DNA from: Clostridia bacterium
GTDB taxonomy: Bacteria > Bacillota_A > Clostridia > Oscillospirales > CAG-272
Assembly: GCA_017407725.1 (NCBI GenBank)
Contig: JAFQWB010000011.1
Coordinates: forward strand, 1-25,813
Reading direction: 5' to 3'
Length of the DNA: 25,813 nucleotides
A program made the translations under genes and the position numbers. Within the stretch, counting starts at the first letter, position 1. The number at the start of each line of letters is the position of its first letter. The notes below the pieces were generated by a model. The model was not told the origin of the DNA and searched no databases. It was given only the letters and a program-made list of their open reading frames with translations. Shown piece after piece: positions 8,417 to 16,606 of the stretch.

Positions 8417-9745
8417 TTATCCTTCCGGCTGATCGCTGATGGAGGTAAACTTTGTATACTGAGGATACCAACCGATGGTGGCGTTACCCGTGCTACCGTG
8501 TCTGTTCTTTGCAAGAATTACCTCTGCTACGTTTTCGTTTGCATCACTCTTGTCCGCATAGTACATGTCACGGTAAAGGAACATTACACTGTCCGCGTCC
8601 TGCTCGATCGCACCCGAGTCACGAAGGTCGGAAAGCATAGGACGTTTATCCTGACGGGATTCGGTATTACGCGAAAGCTGTGTGCAAACCATGATCGGAA
8701 CTCTGAGCTCCTTTGCCATTAGCTTTAAGTTTCGTGAGATCTCGCCGACCATCTGCGCTCTGTTGTCTATCCTGGTTTCGGATTGCATGAGCTGAAGGTG
8801 GTCGATTACGACGAAGCCGAGATTCTTTTTCTTACGAAGCTTTGCCTTCATTCCCGTAACCGTGATGTCGGTAGTGTCGTCGATGAATATTTCACATTCC
8901 GAAAGGCAGGATGCAGCCTTTGCAAGGCTTTCCCAGTCCTCTGATGAAAGCATACCCGATCTTAAGCTTGTAGAGTCAACAAGTGCTTCACTCGCAAGCA
9001 TTCTCATTACAAGCTGCTCGCGTGACATTTCAAGAGAGAATACACAGCACTGTTTTTTTGTATTCTTTGCAACGTTGTACATTACGTTGAGCGCAAATGA
9101 GGTTTTACCCATACCGGGTCGCGCTCCGAGGATGATAAGGTCGCCCTTACCCATACCTACAAGAAAATGGTCAACGAGAGAGAATCCCGTTTTGATTCCG
9201 GCGTTTTCTCCGTGAGTCTCGGAGGCTTCTCTGATAAGTCCAAGAGTATCCACAAGAACGTCTCTGATGTGCCAGAAGTCGTTCTGTTGCTTGTTCTGTG
9301 CAAGAGCAAACATCTTACTGCTTGCGGCATCTATAAGAAATGATGCCTCCTCTTGACCGTCATATGCTCCGGTTGCAACCTCGTCGCATATTTCGATAAG
9401 CTGACGGAGCATGCTCTTTTCCTTGACGATCTTGGCATAGTCAAGGACGTTTGACGATGTGGGCACGGTATCGGCAAGAGTGCGGATGTATGCCTTTGAG
9501 CCATCTATATCGTAAACTCCCGCTTTTACAAGCTCGTCAGAGAGAAGGACACTGTCAATGTCCTTGCTCTGCAGGAAAAGACGGCGCATTGCGGCGTAGA
9601 TTTCTCTGTGGTTTTCATTATAGAAGTCGGTTTCGAGAATTATGGAGGCGACTTCGTTTATTTTTTCCGGATCTATAAGAATAGAGCCTAGTACTGATTG
9701 CTCCGCCTCGATAGAGGACGGAACTCTGCGTACCGAATTATCCAT
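8417..9745 (-). CDS. dnaB: Replicative DNA helicase
   Basis: Ring-shaped hexameric helicase that unwinds DNA at the replication fork (DnaC in Bacillus naming). 442 residues. The N-terminal domain (about 1-150) begins with VPSSIEAEQSVLGSIL, typical of the family. The RecA-like domain has Walker A GARPGMGKTS (207-216), a Walker B-like VVIDHLQLM and the arginine-finger region near the end (AEVILAKNRHGSTG). AAGGAAG lies ahead of the ATG. The gene sits between rplI and tilS with 21 nt and 1 nt gaps, so it is within one transcript. No intein or insertion is seen. Confidence 0.97.
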   Translation of the reverse strand: MDNSVRRVPSSIEAEQSVLGSILIDPEKINEVASIILETDFYNENHREIYAAMRRLFLQSKDIDSVLLSDELVKAGVYDIDGSKAYIRTLADTVPTSSNVLDYAKIVKEKSMLRQLIEICDEVATGAYDGQEEASFLIDAASSKMFALAQNKQQNDFWHIRDVLVDTLGLIREASETHGENAGIKTGFSLVDHFLVGMGKGDLIILGARPGMGKTSFALNVMYNVAKNTKKQCCVFSLEMSREQLVMRMLASEALVDSTSLRSGMLSSEDWESLAKAASCLSECEIFIDDTTDITVTGMKAKLRKKKNLGFVVIDHLQLMQSETRIDNRAQMVGEISRNLKLMAKELRVPIMVCTQLSRNTESRQDKRPMLSDLRDSGAIEQDADSVMFLYRDMYYADKSDANENVAEVILAKNRHGSTGNATIGWYPQYTKFTSISDQPEG

Positions 9746-9766
9746 CTTTCAGACTTCCTTTTGAAA

Positions 9767-10210
9767 TTATTTTTCGCAAATAGTGAGATTTATTTTTGCA
9801 TTGATAGAGTGTCCGAGCTTTGCATTTACTTCGGTTACGCCGAATCCCTTTATAGGCTTTGCAAGCTCGATCTTTCTCTTGTCAAGCTCAATTCCCTTAG
9901 CGGCAAGAGCCTCGCTGATTTCCTTGGATGTTACAGAGCCGTAAGGCTTTCCGTCAGCACCTCTTGTAAGAGAGATGGTGATGGATGTAGCTTCGATCTT
10001 CGATGCAAGCTCCTTTGCAGCGGCGATCTCAGTATCAAGCTTGTGCTTCTGTGAGGACTCTGCCTGGCGGAGCTCATTTATTGCAGTATCTGTAGCGGGA
10101 ACGGCAAGACCTCTCGGAAGAAGAAAGTTTCTTGCGTATCCGTCCGAAACTTCTTTAAGTGTACCTTTTTTTCCCTGGGAGGGAACGTCTTTTGTAAGAA
10201 TTACTTTCAT
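9767..10210 (-). CDS. rplI: 50S ribosomal protein L9
   Basis: Binds 23S rRNA near the base of the L1 stalk and affects frame maintenance. 147 residues, the standard length. The N-terminal rRNA-binding domain MKVILTKDVPSQGKKG...VSDGYARNFLLPRGLA is unmistakable. A long connecting helix (about 45-75) leads to the C-terminal domain with SVTSKEISEAL. The ATG at 10210 has AAAGGAT about 11 nt upstream. It lies between gdpP (51 nt gap) and dnaB (21 nt gap), as in many Bacillota. Confidence 0.97.
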   Translation of the reverse strand: MKVILTKDVPSQGKKGTLKEVSDGYARNFLLPRGLAVPATDTAINELRQAESSQKHKLDTEIAAAKELASKIEATSITISLTRGADGKPYGSVTSKEISEALAAKGIELDKRKIELAKPIKGFGVTEVNAKLGHSINAKINLTICEK

Positions 10211-10260
10211 ATGTTCAAAATCCTTTCGGGTTATTAGTTGTTTGTTATTAATTATCCGTA

Positions 10261-12306
10261 TTATTTGAGTACCTGCGGATTTTCAGCAAGATAAGAATCG
10301 ATCGCATCACGCAGATTGACAAGCATTTTCTGAAGAGATACAGAAGAGCTTTCGACAGCGGCCTGGTCGTAATGACCTCCGCCGCCAAGTCGCTCCATAA
10401 TAAGCTGAACGTTTATGGTTCCGGACGAGCGAGCACTTATTCTTATGCTTTCTCTGTCACTTGTGACTATTCTGCAAACCGCAAACGACGCAAGAACGCC
10501 GTCGATCGTAAGCATTGTATCGGCTGCCTTTGCCGCAGGTATTCTGTCGTCGGCAGAGCAGGGCTCATCGGTAACCGATATAGCAATTACCTTCTTGTAG
10601 ATCTGTATCTTTGACTCAAATCTCGCTTCTCTTTGCATCATGTCGATGTCAGACTTGAAATATTCCTGAGCAGAAGAGGGATCCGCACCCTGACCTCTTA
10701 AATACTGAGCCGCCGCAAATGTTCTTACACCGGTGTTAAGAATAAACTTTTTGGTGTCGAGCATTATTCCGGCAAGCATTATGTCTGCCTCTTCCTTGCG
10801 AAGCTTTATGTCGGGGAATGCCTGGTCAAGTATTTCACACACAAGCTCGCACGTGGATGACGATGAGGGCTCGATGTACTGAAGAAGGGGATCGTATCTG
10901 AATTCGCCCGCCATTCTGTGGTGGTCAATAAACACCTTTCTTGCGAAGCTGTCGGCAAGCTCGGGATAGTCGAAATTCATTCGGTTGTTAACGTCAACGA
11001 TAATGAGAAGTGAATTTTCGGAGTTCTTTATAAGTTTTGCTTCGTCCTCTCCCACGAGAATGGGATCGTATTCGTCGATAGAATCGAATATCTTGAAGCA
11101 TTTGGTGAGATTTGTGTTTGCCGCATCACGTATAATAAAGCAGGGCTTTCCAAGGTGAGTTACCATCCTTGCAACACCAACGCATGCACCGAATGCGTCG
11201 AAATCTGCATATCTGTGACCCATAATGAATACGGCAGAGCTGTCGTTTACAAGGGAAATAAGCTTATCGGCGATAATTCTCGAACGTACGGTAGAACGCT
11301 TCTGAGAGGTCTTTGTGATTCCTCCGTAATATTGAACCCCCGCCTCGTTTTTGAGAACTGCCTGGTCTCCACCTCGTGCAAGTGCAAGCTCGATTGCGCT
11401 TCTTGAGGCTCTTTCCTTATCCGAAAGTGTTCCTCCGACAGCACCGATACCTATGGAAACGGTTACGGGGATGTCACTCACAATTCCGCCTTCCTCGGCA
11501 GAAATAAGCTTTCCTACGTTTCTTATCTCGTCAAGAATAGGGAACTGCTCTTCAAGAAATGATGTGAGATGCTTTGCGCTGAAGGCAAAAATATATTTGT
11601 TTCTTTCATATTCCTTAAGAGTACCCTCGGATTTTCTTGACCATTCGGAAAGGATGTGGTTTACCTTTGCGGCGGCACTTGCGGCAAATCTCTGATCGAT
11701 CCTGCCTATCTCATCTATGTTGTCCATTACGATTATTGCGAAAAGGGTTTCCTCGTCGGACATTCTTGCTCTTAAGTTTTCAGCCTCGGTAATATCGTCC
11801 CAGATAACGACGTACTGACCGGATGACGTTTCTCTGAGGCTGACTCTGTACTTTTTGTCCGAGTTTTCCCAAAGAAGTCCGTCGTCATCCTCGCTCTCAA
11901 GACTTATAAGTGTAAGACCGAGCAGAGTCTCAATAGATCTTGTCTGTGTTCCCGAGCTTTCAAAAAGATGTCTGAAGGCTGTATTTCCCCAAAGAATGGT
12001 TCCGTTTTCGGCACAGAGCGCGATGGGAGTCTTTATGTGATTGTAAAGCGAGATCGGAACGTCCGAACGAACAAGAGAAGTGTCGTCCTCGCTTATTCGA
12101 ACCGAGTACTTGTGCTTTATTATAACCGAAAGAAGAAATACAACAAGAGTGTACGATGCGCCGACAGCAATAAATACAAAGAAAACTCTGTCGGTTATTT
12201 CGGTAAGATACTGCATTAAAAGCATTGATAAAAGCGCAAGGACAGTATAACTTAACGCCGATACGGCGTGCTGAGAGCGAATAAATTTAGAAAAGGCTTT
12301 CTTCAC
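10261..12306 (-). CDS. gdpP: Cyclic-di-AMP phosphodiesterase GdpP
   Basis: Membrane-bound enzyme that hydrolyses c-di-AMP to pApA, affecting wall homeostasis, potassium balance and beta-lactam tolerance. 681 residues. There are two N-terminal TM helices (about 13-34 and 42-63), a PAS-like domain (about 85-172) and a degenerate GGDEF domain (about 185-315). The DHH/DHHA1 phosphodiesterase unit carries GHRYADFDAFG (363-373), VDVN (437-440), DHH (461-463) and the DHHA1 loop GGGGH (641-645). The start is GTG (12306-12304) with GGAGG 7 nt upstream. It is the first gene of the long minus-strand operon, behind a leader that can fold. Confidence 0.95.
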   Translation of the reverse strand: MKKAFSKFIRSQHAVSALSYTVLALLSMLLMQYLTEITDRVFFVFIAVGASYTLVVFLLSVIIKHKYSVRISEDDTSLVRSDVPISLYNHIKTPIALCAENGTILWGNTAFRHLFESSGTQTRSIETLLGLTLISLESEDDDGLLWENSDKKYRVSLRETSSGQYVVIWDDITEAENLRARMSDEETLFAIIVMDNIDEIGRIDQRFAASAAAKVNHILSEWSRKSEGTLKEYERNKYIFAFSAKHLTSFLEEQFPILDEIRNVGKLISAEEGGIVSDIPVTVSIGIGAVGGTLSDKERASRSAIELALARGGDQAVLKNEAGVQYYGGITKTSQKRSTVRSRIIADKLISLVNDSSAVFIMGHRYADFDAFGACVGVARMVTHLGKPCFIIRDAANTNLTKCFKIFDSIDEYDPILVGEDEAKLIKNSENSLLIIVDVNNRMNFDYPELADSFARKVFIDHHRMAGEFRYDPLLQYIEPSSSSTCELVCEILDQAFPDIKLRKEEADIMLAGIMLDTKKFILNTGVRTFAAAQYLRGQGADPSSAQEYFKSDIDMMQREARFESKIQIYKKVIAISVTDEPCSADDRIPAAKAADTMLTIDGVLASFAVCRIVTSDRESIRISARSSGTINVQLIMERLGGGGHYDQAAVESSSVSLQKMLVNLRDAIDSYLAENPQVLK

Positions 12307-12326
12307 GATATACCTCCGAATCTGTT

Positions 12327-12393
12327 TTGAAAATGCGGTTTTAATCCGGTTGGCTTAAATACGGCTCGCTCAGGGCATACGACCACATTTTCA
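12327..12393 (-). promoter_or_regulatory. Structured 5' leader of the gdpP operon
   Basis: In the transcript, a 12-bp helix can form between 12382-12393 and 12328-12339 with one G-U pair; the arms read GAAAATGTGG and CCGCATTTTC at their cores. It encloses 42 nt. Inside is a smaller hairpin in which TTTAA pairs with TTAAA around CC-AACC-GG (with a G-A mismatch). I do not recognise a known riboswitch; the ydaO-type c-di-AMP class was considered because of the gene, but its signature was not seen. The helix ends about 20 nt before the gdpP start. Confidence 0.4.
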
Positions 12394-12405
12394 CATAGAT
12401 ATAAT

Positions 12406-12434
12406 ATTGTATCATAAAATAAAACAAAAGTAAA
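12406..12434 (-). promoter_or_regulatory. Promoter of the gdpP-rplI-dnaB-tilS-hpt-ftsH operon
   Basis: On the minus strand: TTTACT (12434-12429), a 17-bp spacer and TACAAT (12411-12406) preceded by TGA, an extended -10. Predicted start near 12399, giving a leader of about 92 nt before the GTG of gdpP. No other equally good promoter was noticed inside the operon. Confidence 0.7.
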
Positions 12435-12504
12435 GTGATACGTCGGAAATAAATCAACTTTTTTTATTTCTTGTGACCTTGAGAAGGGTAAAAATCAAAA
12501 AAGG

Positions 12505-12533
12505 TTGACTAAAGCACAAAAATGGAATATAAT
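12505..12533 (+). promoter_or_regulatory. SigA promoter for the flavin-reductase-like gene
   Basis: TTGACT (12505-12510), a 17-bp spacer and TATAAT (12528-12533); start predicted near 12540. It is divergent from the gdpP promoter, with about 70 bp of AT-rich sequence between the two. Confidence 0.8.
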
Positions 12534-12599
12534 ATCTATACAGCATGCTTGTTAACAGTGTGTTAAATCACAGAATAAATTTTACGGGAGATAATGCAT

Positions 12600-13121
12600 A
12601 TGAGAAAATTTGAGAAAAAGAACCCTTATGAGCTTGATTTCAATGCCTTCAAAACTATCGGTAAGGATTGGCTTATGATTTGTTGCGATGATGAAAAGCA
12701 GGGACACGGAAATATCATGACCGCAAGCTGGGGAAATCTCGGCATACTTTGGAATAAGCCGGTGTGCACTCTTTACGTAAGACCGCAAAGACACACACAT
12801 AAGCTTATGGAAAACAGCGAAAGATTTTCGGTTTGCGTTCTTCCCGAGGAGAAGAGAAGCGAGATGAGATTCTGCGGAACCAAGTCGGGAAGAGATTACA
12901 ATAAGTTTGAAATGACCGGTCTTACCGAAATAGAGGTGGACGGTGCTATCGCTATTGAGGAGTCTTCTATGATATTCGTTCTCAAAAAGCTTTATTCCGA
13001 CGAGCTTAAAAAAGAGTGCTTTAATGATGCAGCACCTCTTGCCGAATATCCTGCTGACGACTTTCATACCTTCTATATCTGTGAGATAGAAAACATCTAC
13101 ATTGCAAAGCAAGATAGTTAA
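12600..13121 (+). CDS. Flavin reductase-like (FMN-binding split-barrel) protein
   Basis: 173 residues. The fold is suggested by the early segment DWLMICCDDEKQGHGNIMTASWG (23-45), where NxMTASWG is the typical FMN-contact strand and turn of the flavin reductase-like domain. WNKPVCTLYVRPQRHTHKLMENS (51-73) follows, matching the R/H-x-T region that usually contacts the flavin phosphate or ribityl chain. The physiological role of this subgroup is not known to me; relatives reduce free flavin or act as flavoproteins with small redox partners. Two in-frame ATGs exist at 12594 and 12600. The GGGAG at 12586-12590 is 3 nt from the first and 9 nt from the second, so 12600 is preferred. It has its own promoter and appears to be a single-gene unit. 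Confidence 0.82.
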   Translation: MRKFEKKNPYELDFNAFKTIGKDWLMICCDDEKQGHGNIMTASWGNLGILWNKPVCTLYVRPQRHTHKLMENSERFSVCVLPEEKRSEMRFCGTKSGRDYNKFEMTGLTEIEVDGAIAIEESSMIFVLKKLYSDELKKECFNDAAPLAEYPADDFHTFYICEIENIYIAKQDS

Positions 13122-13199
13122 AAAAAAGGCAAAATCGCGCAAATAATATTAAATAATATATAAAATTAACAATGTATTAACCAAATGCCGACAAAACTA

Positions 13200-13208
13200 T
13201 GATATAAT
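13200..13208 (+). promoter_or_regulatory. Extended -10 promoter for rimM-trmD and downstream genes
   Basis: TGATATAAT (13200-13208) is a perfect extended -10. The -35 region is poor: the best match, TTAACC at 13177-13182, is 20 bp away. Start predicted near 13215, leaving a 42-nt leader before rimM. Confidence 0.6.
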
Positions 13209-13256
13209 TAATCGGTTATTATGGGTACAAAACATTTAAGGAAGGACGAATACCTT

Positions 13257-13760
13257 ATGAATGAATATCTTGAAGCGGGTCTTATAGCCAATACACACGG
13301 AATTGCGGGAGACGTCGTGATGGACAGCTACTGTGATTCTCCGAGAGTTCTTGCAAAGCTTAAGGTTCTTTATCTTAAAAGCGGCAATGAATACAGAGAG
13401 CTTAAGATTAAAAAGGCGGCTGAATATAAGGGCAGAGTTCTTGCTCACATAGAAGGATACGAGAGTATAGAGCAGGCATCAGCTCTTAAGGGCAGAACGG
13501 TCTATGCTTCAAGAGATCAGTTCAAGCTCGGTAAGGGAGCGTACTTTATAGCGGATATCATAGGACTTCCCGCATACGATATAAACAGCGGTGAAAAGGT
13601 AGGAACTCTTACAGACGTGCTTATGTATGGAATGGGAGATATATATGAGATCACCTGTGAGGACGGACATAAGGCTCTTGTTCCCGCAGTTCCCGAATTT
13701 GTCAAGAACGTAGATACCGAAAAGGGAGTTTACTTTGCCTTTATAGAGGGAATGATATGA
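13257..13760 (+). CDS. rimM: Ribosome maturation factor RimM
   Basis: Assists 30S head assembly and binds S19. 167 residues. The N-terminal beta-barrel begins EYLEAGLIANTHGIAGDV, matching the family opening G-x-I-x-x-x-HG-x-x-G-E/D-V. The C-terminal PRC-barrel runs from about 90 to 167 and includes IGLPAYDINSGEKVGTLTDV and ALVPAVPEFV. The frame is open from an ATG at 13221, but that codon has no ribosome binding site and would lie about 6 nt from the predicted transcript start. The ATG at 13257 has AAGGAAGGA upstream and gives the family N-terminus. Its stop overlaps the trmD start (ATGA). Confidence 0.93.
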   Translation: MNEYLEAGLIANTHGIAGDVVMDSYCDSPRVLAKLKVLYLKSGNEYRELKIKKAAEYKGRVLAHIEGYESIEQASALKGRTVYASRDQFKLGKGAYFIADIIGLPAYDINSGEKVGTLTDVLMYGMGDIYEITCEDGHKALVPAVPEFVKNVDTEKGVYFAFIEGMI

Positions 13761-14431
13761 ATTTCAAGGTACTGACTCTTTTTCCCAATATGATAAGATA
13801 TATCACGGGCGAAAGTATAATAGGAAGAGCGCAGAAGGCGGGATATATAAGCGTTGAAGCGCTAAATATACGAGACTTTTCCAGGGACAAGCATAAAAGA
13901 GTGGACGATACGCCTTACGGGGGAGGAAAGGGTATGCTGATAGCAGCCCCTGCCGTATGCGATGCTCACGACAGCGTAATGAGCGGACTTTCGGGAACGA
14001 CTCATACCGTTTATATGTCGCCGAGAGGAAAGGTTCTTACCCATAAAAAGGCACTTGAGCTTTCAAAATACGATAATCTCATTATCATTTGCGGACATTA
14101 TGAGGGAATCGATCAGAGAGCGCTTGATTATTGCGGCTGTGAGGAGATATCGATAGGGGATTACGTTCTCACGGGAGGAGAGATGCCTGCGTGTATACTT
14201 ATAGATTCTGTTGCAAGACTCTGTAAAGGAGTTCTTGCCGACGACGTATGCTTTGAGGATGAAAGCATTGCTTCGGGGCTTCTCGAATATCCGCATTATA
14301 CCCGTCCCGAGGTATATAAAGGTGAAAAGGTTCCCGATGTGCTTCTTGAGGGAAATCATGCGAAAATAGAAAAATGGAGAAGAGAAAGGGCTCTTGAGAT
14401 AACAAAAAAGCAAAGGCCCGATCTTCTTTAA
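13757..14431 (+). CDS. trmD: tRNA (guanine-N1)-methyltransferase TrmD
   Basis: Methylates G37 of tRNAs reading CNN codons with S-adenosylmethionine, preventing +1 frameshifts. 224 residues, slightly under the usual 240-250. SPOUT-fold knot motifs are plain: ICGHYEGIDQR (111-121) and ISIGDYVLTGGE (131-142), with the catalytic-Asp segment EDESIASGLLEYPHYTRP downstream and the early DDTPYGGGKGM (50-60). It starts inside the rimM stop (4-bp overlap), so translation is coupled. In most Bacillota this pair sits between rpsP and rplS; neither is present here. Confidence 0.96.
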   Translation: MNFKVLTLFPNMIRYITGESIIGRAQKAGYISVEALNIRDFSRDKHKRVDDTPYGGGKGMLIAAPAVCDAHDSVMSGLSGTTHTVYMSPRGKVLTHKKALELSKYDNLIIICGHYEGIDQRALDYCGCEEISIGDYVLTGGEMPACILIDSVARLCKGVLADDVCFEDESIASGLLEYPHYTRPEVYKGEKVPDVLLEGNHAKIEKWRRERALEITKKQRPDLL

Positions 14432-14467
14432 GAGATAAATAAAGCAAAAAAGAAAGGAGAAGGTCTT

Positions 14468-16606
14468 ATGGCTGAAAAGATCGGATTTGGCAAAAAGGAT
14501 ATAACAGCAAAGCAGAAAAAGAATTCGGATGCAAGATCCGCCGTGCCCTTTTTGTGGGGACGATGCGTGAGAAAAATATACAGGCTTTCTTCTTCGGGTT
14601 GTATCGGAAAATATCTTTCAAGCTACGATATTACCGAAAGAAAGGCTGAAAAAGCATTTTTTGCCGCAAAGCCGGTACAGATACGTAACAGAATAATAGA
14701 TGAAAAAAGAAAGAAAAAAGAAATAACAGAGCTTCCGGATGAAGCGAACAACGTTGTAATATACAAGGAGAGCAGTATAAACAAGAGCTTTACGCACAGA
14801 GTTTCGTCAAGCTGGCACTCTTCTGCTATAATATCCTTTTTGACAAGCATAAAAGACGGATTCTTAAATACTCAGGCGGCAAGCTACGGAGTTCTCATAT
14901 TTGCATTCTCGATTTCGGTTATCGTAATGCAAAGCCTTGCACTTGTGTCGTCAAGTATCGATATGAATCTTGTTTTCCCCGCGGAATACATTCAAAGCGG
15001 ACTTTCGGGAATTCTTATAAGCTGTATTTACGCGGTGCTGTTTATTCTTATCTCAATACCGCTTATGTTTACCGGTGGGTCGCTTATAGAGCTTTTGTTC
15101 AAGAGCAGAATTACGGGAAGCTTTTTAAGGGGTGTCATGGGATACCGCGATACCGAGCTTTTGAGAAGAAGCGCTCCTATACCGAGAAATTTCAGATGCT
15201 TTGTAATAGGCTGGGTTCTCGGATCGCTCACACTTTTCGTATCACCGCTTAAGCTGATCGCTTTGTTTGTTGTTGCTATCGGAGTTATAATTACTTACAT
15301 TTTACCCGAGGTCGGAATAGTAATCTCGCTCTTCCTGCTTCCGATGGTATCATTTCTTGAAAATCCGCTTGAGATAAGCTTTTATATCTGTGCATTTATT
15401 GATTTTTCAGCACTCATAAAGATATTCAGAGGAGAGAGAATAGTCAAGTTCAAGCTTATTGACTGGTCTGTTCTTGCATTCCTTCTCGTTGTACTTTTTG
15501 GTGGAGTTGTCTCTGTAGGAGGAGTTGATTCACTCAGAGACGCCGCGGCATATTTCGTTATAGGACTTACCTATTTTGTCGTTGCCTCGTTAATGAAATC
15601 ATGGCACTGGATCAAGAGAGCACTAGGCGCGGTTACCGTGTCGGGATTTATAGTAGCAATTATGGCACTTGTTTCCTATATCATCCTTTTTGTACAGGGT
15701 AACGGATCTGTTATGGCAAGGGATATAAGTATAAGCTCGGTCTTTGAAACAAGAACCGTGCTTGCGATATATATGGTAATTTGCATCTTTTCTACCGTAG
15801 CGTATATTACGGGAAAAAGATGTAAGCCATATTCACTCGGAGGAATCACCGTAATTCTTGTATGTCTTACCGTGCTTGTACTGACAACCTCCTTTGTTTC
15901 TTTGTTTGCGCTTCTTGTGTCCTTTGTAATATATTCGCTTATAAGAACGCAAAAGAGTGTTCCCGTAATACTCGTTCTCATCTTCACGGGCTTTATGCTC
16001 TGGGGATTTTTACCCGTTGAAATAAAAGAAACGGTTGTGGGAATCTTTAATCTGAGCGATCAGTCTGTTCTTGAAAGGCTTAGGATATGGAAAATAGTTT
16101 CTCAGGCAGTAACCGATAATATAATCGGAGGAATAGGCGTAGGAGAGAGCGCGTTTGCGCTTATATATCCGCTCTATTCACCGTCGGGCACACTTGCGGT
16201 AACAAATGCATGTAACCTTTATTTGCAAATAATGCTTGAGGTTGGTATCGGCGGAATACTCACCTTTGCAATTATGATACTTCTCACACTCAGGATATGC
16301 TTTACGCTTTTCAGAAGATACGGAAAGGAAATTGAGGCATCCGAGAAGGCTCTCGCCCTTACCTGCGGAATAGTCGCACTTCTTATTATAGGAGTTGCAG
16401 AGCATATCTGGTCAAATCCCTGTATATATATGATGTCTTTCATGTTTGTCGGTCTTGTTGTAGCAATCTACAGAAGACAAATGCTTGAAAAGATATCAAC
16501 AGAGGAAGAGTACAAATTTGATATTGAGTACCCAATAAAAGAAAAAAGAATAACAATTCACAAAAAAGCGGGTAAAAAGGATAAAGAAGGAGGCAGGATC
16601 AGATGA
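14468..16606 (+). CDS. Polytopic membrane protein of the O-antigen ligase/polymerase (Wzy/WaaL-like) type
   Basis: 712 residues with a basic, hydrophilic N-terminal tail of about 115 residues and then about 12 hydrophobic segments between 138 and 668. The C-terminal third carries the Wzy_C/O-antigen-ligase signature: SVLERLRIWKIVSQA (533-547), IIGGIGVGESAF (552-563), then NACNLYLQIMLEVGIGG (580-596). Most ligases have AHNxYLQ there, but a cysteine (C582) replaces the histidine considered essential in WaaL-type ligases. Such proteins move or polymerise lipid-linked glycans at the outer face of the membrane; the substrate here is unknown. AAAGGAG lies just upstream and trmD ends 36 nt before. 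It overlaps the next gene by ATGA, so the three membrane genes form one unit. Confidence 0.8.
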   Translation: MAEKIGFGKKDITAKQKKNSDARSAVPFLWGRCVRKIYRLSSSGCIGKYLSSYDITERKAEKAFFAAKPVQIRNRIIDEKRKKKEITELPDEANNVVIYKESSINKSFTHRVSSSWHSSAIISFLTSIKDGFLNTQAASYGVLIFAFSISVIVMQSLALVSSSIDMNLVFPAEYIQSGLSGILISCIYAVLFILISIPLMFTGGSLIELLFKSRITGSFLRGVMGYRDTELLRRSAPIPRNFRCFVIGWVLGSLTLFVSPLKLIALFVVAIGVIITYILPEVGIVISLFLLPMVSFLENPLEISFYICAFIDFSALIKIFRGERIVKFKLIDWSVLAFLLVVLFGGVVSVGGVDSLRDAAAYFVIGLTYFVVASLMKSWHWIKRALGAVTVSGFIVAIMALVSYIILFVQGNGSVMARDISISSVFETRTVLAIYMVICIFSTVAYITGKRCKPYSLGGITVILVCLTVLVLTTSFVSLFALLVSFVIYSLIRTQKSVPVILVLIFTGFMLWGFLPVEIKETVVGIFNLSDQSVLERLRIWKIVSQAVTDNIIGGIGVGESAFALIYPLYSPSGTLAVTNACNLYLQIMLEVGIGGILTFAIMILLTLRICFTLFRRYGKEIEASEKALALTCGIVALLIIGVAEHIWSNPCIYMMSFMFVGLVVAIYRRQMLEKISTEEEYKFDIEYPIKEKRITIHKKAGKKDKEGGRIR

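Noticed and set aside
8416..8514. 33-codon upstream extension of tilS
   Set aside because: It overlaps the end of dnaB, has no ribosome binding site of its own and is unlike TilS N-termini; GGAAGG sits before the 8415 start.
12327..12399. ydaO-type c-di-AMP riboswitch before gdpP
   Set aside because: The leader is too short and I do not see the conserved motifs; kept only as an unclassified structured leader.
12582..13142. Long open frame on the minus strand opposite the flavin-reductase-like gene
   Set aside because: Shadow of the plus-strand gene, which has recognisable motifs, promoter and ribosome binding site; the minus-strand product resembles no family I know.
13221..13256. Upstream ATG for rimM at 13221
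   Set aside because: About 6 nt from the predicted transcript start with no ribosome binding site; 13257 gives the family N-terminus.
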